Assembly (NCBI GenBank): GCA_902797685.1
Contig: CADBTQ010000065.1
Location: forward strand, 1 to 46,579
Direction: 5' to 3'
Length of the DNA stretch: 46,579 nt
Source: an uncultured Eubacteriales bacterium
GTDB taxonomy: Bacteria; Bacillota; Clostridia; Christensenellales; CAG-1252
Below the pieces are notes generated by a model, which was not told the DNA's origin, did not search any database, and worked only from the letters and a program-made list of their open reading frames with translations. Positions 40,915-46,579 of this stretch are shown one piece after another. Numbering within the stretch: the first letter of the stretch is position 1; the number at the start of each line of letters is the position of its first letter. Position numbers and translations under genes: made by a program.

Positions 40915-42282
40915 ATGGACAATTTGGATAGACTCAATAGACAACAGGCGCTCCTTGCGGACAGCACCAAAGAGATCCGCAAGATAGTGGACTCGTTGGT
41001 CGACGAAATGTCTTTCGTGCAAAAGGACGCTTTTTTGACGGGCACCAGCCGTTTGGACGGAGAGCCGATCCCCGGCGAAGGTGTTTTGACGGGTACTGCT
41101 ACCGTGGACGGCAACGAGATCGTCGTCGTCGCCCAAAACGCCAAAGCGCTGGGCGGTAGTTTCGGCGCGGCGTCCGCTCGCAAGATACTCAACGCCCTCT
41201 CTCTTGCCGCCAAAGGCAACTTGCCTTTGCTCGCTATCTTGGATAGCACGGGCGCAAGGGTAGGCGAAGGCGTGGCGATGTTGGAAGGCTACGGCGCCGT
41301 CCTCAAGGGGATCGCCGATCTGTCCCGCCAAGTGGTGACCGTGGCGTATATCCGCGGGCAAGCGGCGGGCGTGACCCGTATGTTCGCGTCCCTTTGCACC
41401 TATCAACTTTCTCTCAAAGACGCGGTGGCGTCGGTCAATGCGCCCGCCGTCGCCGAGGCGAAGTTTTCGCTCGCCAAGGACGCGCTGACCGGGATCGGCA
41501 ACGCCATAGGCGGCTCTATCGACTTTGTGGTCAAGGACGATCGCCACGCGGGCAATTTGTTGGTGGCGCTACTGGGACACGCCTACGGGCAGAGGGAAAG
41601 CGAAGACGATCCCAACCGCGAGGCGCCCGCACTCTCACTGGATTCCTCGGCGGAAGATTGGATCTCCGCTATCGTGGACGACGAGTATTACGAGGAATAC
41701 CAAGCCAAGTGCGCCCCCTCGATCAAGTGCGTGATGGGTTCGGTCAACGGCTCGCCCGTAGCGCTTGCCGTGTGCGACGCCAAAGTCAGCAAGACCTTGG
41801 ACGCCGCCGCTTTGTCTAAATTGGCTCGTTTCGTTGTCATCAACGGCGCGAGCGGTATTCCGTTCGTGTCGGTAGTCAACTGTGAGGGGCTGGAAGATAA
41901 GGACCAAAACGCTTTGTCTCTTGCCGTCGCCGATTACGTGTGGCAGATCTCTTCGGGTGATTTCCCCAAGATCGCCGTGGTGCTCAACGCCTATGGCAGC
42001 GCTTACGCCACTTTGTGCAGCAAGGGGATCGGATTCGACTATACCGTGGGCGTCGCGGGCGGCAAAGTCGGCGCGATGGCGCCCTCGTCCGCCATTCACT
42101 TGGTCTATCGCGATCTGCTCGCCCAAAAGGGCAACACCCCCGAGGTGAGAGCGCAACTCGAAAACTTATACGCCGAGCAAAACTGCGATATCCTTACGGC
42201 GGCTCGGGACGGGTATTTGGACGAAGTGATCGATCCCGCCACCGTGCGCCCCTACGTCGCCAACGCGCTGTTGGTGTGCTAA
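40915..42282 (+). CDS. Carboxyltransferase subunit (PccB/MmdA/12S-like)
   Basis: A 455-residue protein with the crotonase-type carboxyltransferase fold in two halves, as in the acyl-CoA carboxylase beta subunits. The N half has GGSFGAASARKI and LDSTGARVGEGVAML; the C half has LDAAALSKLARFVV, FPKIAVVLNAYGSAYATLCSKGIGF. These enzymes move carboxyl groups between biotin and a CoA thioester such as methylmalonyl- or malonyl-CoA. It is shorter than MmdA (about 510). AAGGAGG-like TTGGAGG precedes the ATG. As the first gene of the operon it would supply or receive the carboxyl group of the shared biotin protein. Its CoA substrate cannot be read from sequence. Confidence 0.83.
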   Translation: MDNLDRLNRQQALLADSTKEIRKIVDSLVDEMSFVQKDAFLTGTSRLDGEPIPGEGVLTGTATVDGNEIVVVAQNAKALGGSFGAASARKILNALSLAAKGNLPLLAILDSTGARVGEGVAMLEGYGAVLKGIADLSRQVVTVAYIRGQAAGVTRMFASLCTYQLSLKDAVASVNAPAVAEAKFSLAKDALTGIGNAIGGSIDFVVKDDRHAGNLLVALLGHAYGQRESEDDPNREAPALSLDSSAEDWISAIVDDEYYEEYQAKCAPSIKCVMGSVNGSPVALAVCDAKVSKTLDAAALSKLARFVVINGASGIPFVSVVNCEGLEDKDQNALSLAVADYVWQISSGDFPKIAVVLNAYGSAYATLCSKGIGFDYTVGVAGGKVGAMAPSSAIHLVYRDLLAQKGNTPEVRAQLENLYAEQNCDILTAARDGYLDEVIDPATVRPYVANALLVC

Positions 42283-42291
42283 GGAGGGGAT

Positions 42292-42642
42292 ATGAACGCA
42301 TTACTTAGCGCCAATCCATATATCCAGTCCAGCGGTATCGTGACGGTCTATCTGTTGTTGATCGTCTTTGCGGTACTCGGCATACTGGTCGTGATACTGA
42401 CCTTGGGGCAAAAAGGGCTTAACGGTTTGACGAAGTGCAAAGACAAGCTCAAAGCCAAGAGGGAAGCGCGCAAACAAAGCAAACAGGCTACTCCTCCTAT
42501 CGAGGATGCGCCCATCGCCATCGAAGAGGGCATTTCGCCCGAAGTGGTGGCGGCCATTATGGCGGCTGTCAACTGTTGTATGGAACAGTCCGCCCCCGGC
42601 AAAAAAGCCGATTTTATCGTGAGAAAGATAGCAAGGAGATAA
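42292..42642 (+). CDS. OadG-like small membrane subunit
   Basis: A 116-residue protein with a single membrane helix (about 15-41), a basic stretch (KCKDKLKAKREARKQSKQ) and a C-terminal segment PEVVAAIMAAVNCCMEQ, typical of OadG/MmdD-type gamma subunits that assemble the sodium-pump complex. AAGGAGG is just before the ATG. Gap to the previous gene is 9 bp. The double Cys near the C terminus is unusual, but its meaning is unknown. Confidence 0.85.
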   Translation: MNALLSANPYIQSSGIVTVYLLLIVFAVLGILVVILTLGQKGLNGLTKCKDKLKAKREARKQSKQATPPIEDAPIAIEEGISPEVVAAIMAAVNCCMEQSAPGKKADFIVRKIARR

Positions 42643-42646
42643 CATT

Positions 42647-43003
42647 ATGCGTACATTCAACGTCAAAGTCAACGGTACCAGTTACACCGTCGAAGTGGAA
42701 GAAGTGGGTGCAAGCACCCAACCCGTCGCCGCACCCGAGGCGGCTCCCCAAGCCCCCAAAGCGGTCGAAGCGCCCAAACCTCAACTTACGGGCGGCACCC
42801 AAGTGGTGGCTCCCATGCCCGGGCTCGTGATCTCTCTCAAAGTGGCGGACGGCACGGCGGTCAAAAAGGATCAACCCGTGTTGGTGTTGGAAGCCATGAA
42901 GATGGAAAACGATATCGTCGCGCCTTGTGACGGCGTGATCAGCTACGCCGTGCAAAAGGGCGCCAACGTGGATACCGGCGCCGTCTTGGCTGTGATCAAA
43001 TAA
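42647..43003 (+). CDS. Biotin carboxyl carrier protein
   Basis: A 118-residue carrier. Residues 1-20 form an N-terminal strand, a Pro/Ala-rich linker follows (about 24-50), and the biotinyl domain (about 52-118) has VVAPMPGLV and the biotinylation motif EAMKMEN with Lys85, 33 residues from the C terminus. It is the 1.3S-like carrier between the carboxyltransferase(s) and the membrane beta subunit. The AAGGAGATAAC site precedes the ATG. It is separated from OadG by 4 bp. Confidence 0.96.
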   Translation: MRTFNVKVNGTSYTVEVEEVGASTQPVAAPEAAPQAPKAVEAPKPQLTGGTQVVAPMPGLVISLKVADGTAVKKDQPVLVLEAMKMENDIVAPCDGVISYAVQKGANVDTGAVLAVIK

Positions 43004-43012
43004 GGAGAGCGT

Positions 43013-44380
43013 ATGGCAAGTTACCTACTTGGTGCCAACCAATGGGTGGACAGTCTCCGCAACCTGTGGCAGTCCACGGGCTTGACGGGGATCGGTACGG
43101 GCGGCTTTTGGCTCAATATCGTGATGATGCTCATCGCGTGCGTTTTGATGTATCTCGCGATCGTCAAAAAGTTCGAGCCCATGCTGCTGTTGCCCATTGC
43201 GTTCGGTATGTTTTTGATCAATATCCCGGGTGCTTATCAGCAACTGTACGGCACCAAAGGATTTGAGATCACCGACCCCGCGGGCGCGGTCGTGGCGAGC
43301 GAAACGTTGCAAAACCTCATCGCCAATTTCGACTTCCTTACCGCCGATATGTTTAACGGTTTGTCCGAGACCGAGACCATGCACGTTTTGCAAGAGGCGT
43401 TCGCCACCCACTACGGCGTCGCGGTGGACGCGATCGGCGTGGTCAGCAAGGTGGTCTCCGACCAAGGTCTGTTCTACTTCTTGTACAAAGGGGTAGAGTG
43501 GGTCATATTCCCGCCGCTCATCTTCTTGGGTATCGGCGCCATGACCGATTTCGGTCCCCTTATCGCCAACCCCAAGAGCCTGCTTTTGGGCGCTGCCGCG
43601 CAAGTGGGCATCATCGTGGCGTTCTTCCTGTCGGTGCTGTTCGGCTTTACCCCGCAAGAGGCGGCGAGTATCGGTATCATCGGCGGGGCGGACGGTCCCA
43701 CGGCGATCTATCTTACCAGCAAATTGGCGCCCGATATGGTGGCGACCATAGCCATCGCGGCGTACAGTTATATGGCGCTTATCCCAGTCATTCAACCGCC
43801 TATCATGCGGTTGTTGACCACCAAAAAGGAAAGGATGATCCGCATGGAGCAGTTGCGTACCGTCTCCAAGACCGAAAAGATCATTTTCCCCATCGTCGTC
43901 ACCGCTCTTGTGGGCATCTTGCTCCCCTCGGCGTTACCTTTGTTGGGTATGCTGATGCTCGGTAACTTGATGAAAGAGTCGGGCGTGGTGCCTCGTCTTA
44001 CCAAGACCGCCAGCAACGAACTCATCAATATCATCACCATCATGTTGGGCGTGGTCGTGGGTAGCAAAGCCTATGCGGGCACCTTCCTTACCCTCTCCAC
44101 CCTCAAAGTGATCGTGTTGGGCGTGATCGCATTCGCCTTCGGCACCGCGGGCGGCGTGCTACTCGGCAAGTTGATGTGCAAACTGACCAAGGGCAAGATC
44201 AATCCCCTTATCGGCGCCGCGGGCGTGTCCGCCGTGCCTATGGCGGCAAGGGTGGCGCAAGACGTGGGCGCCAAGGAAGACCCCCAAAACTATCTGCTCA
44301 TGCACGCCATGGGTCCCAACGTCGCGGGCGTTATCGGCTCGGCGGTGGCGGCGGGCGTGCTGTTGGCTATCTTTGGATAA
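43013..44380 (+). CDS. Na+-translocating decarboxylase beta subunit
   Basis: A 455-residue integral membrane protein that decarboxylates carboxybiotin and exports Na+. About 11-12 helices are visible. The family core is present: ATDFGPLIANPKSLLLGAAAQ-type segment (seen as MTDFGPLIANPKSLLLGAA), SIGIIGGADGPTAIYLTSKLA with the essential Asp, and GGVLLGKLMCKLTKGKINPLIGAAGVSAVPMAARVAQ (split here: INPLIGAAGVSAVP). A signal-like N-terminal helix lies at about 29-50. Length is slightly above the usual ~430. GGAG before the ATG, 9 bp after the carrier gene. Confidence 0.95.
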   Translation: MASYLLGANQWVDSLRNLWQSTGLTGIGTGGFWLNIVMMLIACVLMYLAIVKKFEPMLLLPIAFGMFLINIPGAYQQLYGTKGFEITDPAGAVVASETLQNLIANFDFLTADMFNGLSETETMHVLQEAFATHYGVAVDAIGVVSKVVSDQGLFYFLYKGVEWVIFPPLIFLGIGAMTDFGPLIANPKSLLLGAAAQVGIIVAFFLSVLFGFTPQEAASIGIIGGADGPTAIYLTSKLAPDMVATIAIAAYSYMALIPVIQPPIMRLLTTKKERMIRMEQLRTVSKTEKIIFPIVVTALVGILLPSALPLLGMLMLGNLMKESGVVPRLTKTASNELINIITIMLGVVVGSKAYAGTFLTLSTLKVIVLGVIAFAFGTAGGVLLGKLMCKLTKGKINPLIGAAGVSAVPMAARVAQDVGAKEDPQNYLLMHAMGPNVAGVIGSAVAAGVLLAIFG

Positions 44381-44391
44381 CGAGGTGAATT

Positions 44392-45786
44392 ATGGACAAA
44401 CTCAATATTACCGAAACTATATTGCGTGACGCGCACCAATCGCAAGCGGCGACCCGTATGCGTTTGGAAGAGATGCTTCCCGCGTGCGAGCTCTTGGACA
44501 AAGTGGGCTTTTACAGCATGGAAGTGTGGGGCGGCGCCACGTTTGACAGCTGTCTGCGCTTTTTGGACGAGGATCCGTGGGAAAGACTGCGCGCTCTGCG
44601 CAAGGCGTTGCCGCATACCAAGTTGCAAATGCTGTTCCGCGGACAAAACATCTTGGGTTACAAGCACTACGCCGATGACGTGGTGGACTTCTTCGTCAAA
44701 AAGAGTTTGGAAAACGGGATCGACATCATCCGTATTTTCGACGCTCTCAACGACCCCCGCAACTTGGAAGCCGCGATCAAAGCGACCAAAAAGTACGGCG
44801 GCATCTGTGAAGTTGCCCTCTCATACACCACCAGCCCCGTGCATACTCGGGAGTACTTCGTCAAATTGGCGAAGGAGATCGAAGGCATGGGCGCGGACAC
44901 CATTTGTATCAAGGACATGGCGAACTTGTTGTTGCCCTACGAGGCGTACGAACTCGTCAAAGCCCTCAAAGCCGAACTCAAGATCCCCGTACACCTTCAC
45001 ACCCACGACACCTGCGGGACGGGCGCTATGACCAATCTGATGGCGGTGCAAGCGGGCGTGGATATCGTGGATACCGCTTTGAGTCCCTTGGCCGGCGGCA
45101 CCTCCCAACCCGCCACCGAATCTTTGGTCGCCACCCTCAAAGGCACCGAGCGTGACACCGGGTTGGATCTGGATACGTTGTCCGAAGCGGCGGCGCATTT
45201 CCGCAAGGTGGCGGATCGCCTCAAAGCGGACGGATTTCTCAATCCCAAAGTGTTGGGTATCAACGTCAACGCTTTGCGTTACCAAGTGCCCGGCGGTATG
45301 CTAAGCAATTTGCTCAACCAACTCAAAGAAGCCAAAGCCGAGGACAAGTACTTGGCGGTGTTGGAAGAGGTGCCCAGAGTGCGCGCCGACTTGGGTTATC
45401 CCCCTCTTGTGACGCCTACTTCTCAGATCGTGGGTACCCAAGCGGTGATGAACGTACTGTTCGGTCGTTATACCCGCGTGACCAAGGAGACCAAAGGTCT
45501 GCTCAAAGGGGAGTACGGTCGCCTGCCCGCCGAGCCCAATCCCGAGATCGTGGAACTGGTGCTCAAAGGGGAGCCTCGCATCACCTGTCGCCCCGCCGAT
45601 TTGCTCACCCCCGAATTGGATAAGTATCGCGCCGAGATCGCCGAGTATATCGAGCAGGAAGAGGACGTGTTGTCTTACGCCCTGTTCCCCCAAGTGGCGC
45701 TCAAGTTTTTCCAAAAGCGCAAGGCGAAAAAATACGGGGTAGACGTGACCCATCAAGACAAAGACAACCCCGTGCATCCCGTATAA
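44392..45786 (+). CDS. oadA: Carboxyltransferase subunit, OadA/pyruvate carboxylase B (5S) type
   Basis: A 464-residue TIM-barrel carboxyltransferase. It shows the LRDAHQSQAATRM entry motif, the metal-site CIKDMANLL (carbamylated Lys) and VHLHTHDTCG (two His), and FRGQNILGYKHYADDVV near the substrate Arg. The C terminus keeps the helical domain that contacts the carrier (LRYQVPGGMLSNL) but has no own biotinyl domain, which fits the separate carrier gene. It decarboxylates oxaloacetate or transfers its carboxyl group to biotin. The 12-bp gap and shared operon point to one complex. GAGGTG precedes the ATG. Confidence 0.94.
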   Translation: MDKLNITETILRDAHQSQAATRMRLEEMLPACELLDKVGFYSMEVWGGATFDSCLRFLDEDPWERLRALRKALPHTKLQMLFRGQNILGYKHYADDVVDFFVKKSLENGIDIIRIFDALNDPRNLEAAIKATKKYGGICEVALSYTTSPVHTREYFVKLAKEIEGMGADTICIKDMANLLLPYEAYELVKALKAELKIPVHLHTHDTCGTGAMTNLMAVQAGVDIVDTALSPLAGGTSQPATESLVATLKGTERDTGLDLDTLSEAAAHFRKVADRLKADGFLNPKVLGINVNALRYQVPGGMLSNLLNQLKEAKAEDKYLAVLEEVPRVRADLGYPPLVTPTSQIVGTQAVMNVLFGRYTRVTKETKGLLKGEYGRLPAEPNPEIVELVLKGEPRITCRPADLLTPELDKYRAEIAEYIEQEEDVLSYALFPQVALKFFQKRKAKKYGVDVTHQDKDNPVHPV

Positions 45787-45863
45787 GGACGCGACCCGAG
45801 CGAGATAGACTACGACCGAGATCGACTATATCGCTTACCGATCAACGAATAATCGTTATAGAT

Positions 45864-45885
45864 AGGCTCGCAGCACAGCGAGCCT
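45864..45885 (+). terminator. Terminator of the decarboxylase operon
   Basis: AGGCTCGC (45864-45871) pairs with GCGAGCCT (45878-45885), followed by T residues. It lies about 80 bp after the oadA-like stop; the sequence between holds no feature I recognise. Confidence 0.88.
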
Positions 45886-45942
45886 TTTTGTATGCACCTT
45901 TTTTCGTCTCTACTATTGCTTTTGCAATCGGCTAAAAAACAG

Positions 45943-45971
45943 TTGACAAGCATATCGACTTGGGGTATAAT
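45943..45971 (+). promoter_or_regulatory. Promoter of ylxM-ffh
   Basis: Perfect TTGACA (45943-45948) and TATAAT (45966-45971) boxes with a 17-bp spacer, a textbook strong vegetative promoter. Confidence 0.92.
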
Positions 45972-45977
45972 CCAAGG

Positions 45978-45999
45978 TGTAAAGGGCAAAACCTTTACA
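45978..45999 (+). other. 5'-terminal hairpin of the ylxM-ffh mRNA
   Basis: TGTAAAGG (45978-45985) pairs with CCTTTACA (45992-45999) around GCAAAA. It starts at the predicted transcription start, so it would cap the 5' end of the mRNA; a stabilising role is possible. It also stands where an operator could overlap the start site. Confidence 0.55.
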
Positions 46000-46009
46000 G
46001 TGTAGAGAT

Positions 46010-46324
46010 ATGACCTTATCCGATCGCGTAGCCATCAGCGAGTTACTCGCCGAATACGGTGCTCTGCTGACCGACAAACAGCGGGATATGCTGTCTATGT
46101 ACTGCGAGATGGATCTCTCTTTGTCCGAGATCGCAACCGAGTACCAAGTCAGCCGCCAAGCGGTCAGGGACAGTATGCAGCGTGCGATCGCCTCACTGGA
46201 AGAGTACGAATCCAAATTGGGCTACGTTCGTTTGCGGTCGGAGATAAGCGCTTTGTTGACCAAGGTCGACGAGAGCAACTGGAAGGACGCTATCGCCGAG
46301 ATAGCGAGCAAATTGGAGGTGTGA
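46010..46324 (+). CDS. ylxM: YlxM-family helix-turn-helix protein
   Basis: A 104-residue protein of the YlxM family, located upstream of ffh in most Bacillota and thought to assist signal-recognition-particle assembly. It has a sigma-70 region-4-like helix-turn-helix: LLTDKQRDMLSMYCEMDLSLSEIATEYQVSRQAVRDSMQRA (its core SLSEIATEYQVSRQAV). Length is normal. The ribosome site is poor (TAGAG). The stop codon is followed after one base by the ffh ATG. Confidence 0.93.
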   Translation: MTLSDRVAISELLAEYGALLTDKQRDMLSMYCEMDLSLSEIATEYQVSRQAVRDSMQRAIASLEEYESKLGYVRLRSEISALLTKVDESNWKDAIAEIASKLEV

Positions 46325-46325
46325 T

Positions 46326-46579
46326 ATGGCTTTTGACAGTTTGAGTGAAAAACTGAATCATATCTTTTCCAAACTCAAAAACAAGGGCGCGTTGACCGAG
46401 TTGGAGATCAAGCAAGCCATGCGGGAGATCCGTATCGCTCTCTTGGGCGCCGACGTCAATATCAACGTCGTCAAGGACTTTATCGCCAAAGTCAGCGAAA
46501 AGGCTTTGGGTGAGGAAATACTCAAATCCTTGACGCCTGCGCAGCAGGTCGTCAAGATCGTCAACGAAGAGTTGACGGC
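46326..46579 (+). CDS. ffh: Signal recognition particle GTPase Ffh, N-terminal part (runs off window)
   Basis: The first 84 residues of Ffh, the SRP54 GTPase that brings ribosome-nascent chains to the membrane. MAFDSLSEKLNHIFSKL, then LTELEIKQAMREIRIALLGADVN, are typical of the N domain. GTP-binding motifs would follow beyond the window end. GGAGGTG lies before the ATG, inside the end of ylxM. Confidence 0.96.
   Translation, partial: MAFDSLSEKLNHIFSKLKNKGALTELEIKQAMREIRIALLGADVNINVVKDFIAKVSEKALGEEILKSLTPAQQVVKIVNEELT

Overview
The window (46.6 kb, GC-rich) reads as a chromosomal segment of a Gram-positive, probably anaerobic member of the Clostridia. The pointers are: Bacillota-type promoters and AGGAGG ribosome binding sites, ylxM-ffh, a nadD-yqeK fusion followed by rsfS, an FMN riboswitch ahead of a RibU-type riboflavin S-component, a fermentative glycerol module, and a sodium-pumping biotin decarboxylase. 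The species cannot be named from the sequence. No rRNA, tRNA, CRISPR array, transposase or phage gene was seen.

Layout. 1-3.2 kb: end of groES, groEL, a repeat-bearing intergenic region, and a zinc-ribbon/leucine-rich-repeat protein. 3.3-6.5 kb (minus): fused dihydroxyacetone kinase and glycerol dehydrogenase, which together take glycerol to dihydroxyacetone phosphate. 6.6-9.1 kb: a secreted propeller-like protein, then an AT-rich island holding one unknown membrane protein and the 3' stump of a SLOG-like gene. 9.1-12.6 kb (minus): valS and a pgsA-like gene. 12.7-15.3 kb: an ABC importer (lipoprotein, ATPase, permease). 15.4-19.0 kb: two unknown membrane proteins, nadD-yqeK, rsfS and a small unknown gene. 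19.1-21.7 kb: a two-component system and a membrane protein. 21.7-24.0 kb (minus): iron alcohol dehydrogenase, YfcE-type phosphodiesterase and MutT-type Nudix hydrolase. 24.1-25.2 kb: FMN riboswitch and a zinc-ribbon/RibU fusion. 25.2-29.8 kb: tsaE-tsaB-rimI-alpha/beta hydrolase-membrane MurF-ddl, joining tRNA t6A synthesis to peptidoglycan precursor synthesis. 29.9-40.7 kb: a cell-surface block with an orphan prepilin, an unknown anchored protein, a 2317-residue repeat protein, a lipoprotein with a lipase-like fold, and a small lipoprotein. 40.8-45.9 kb: a five-gene Na+-translocating decarboxylase operon carrying two different carboxyltransferase subunits. 45.9 kb to the end: ylxM and the start of ffh.

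The observations most worth following up are: the same zinc-ribbon/INAETVN module on two unrelated proteins, one of them a riboflavin transporter; three genes whose -10 box sits 6-7 nt before the ATG, implying leaderless mRNAs; a biotin operon combining the 12S-like, 5S-like and 1.3S-like parts of a transcarboxylase with a sodium-pump beta subunit; a giant surface protein anchored by a transmembrane helix with a long cytoplasmic tail; and a truncated SLOG gene at the edge of an AT-rich island.
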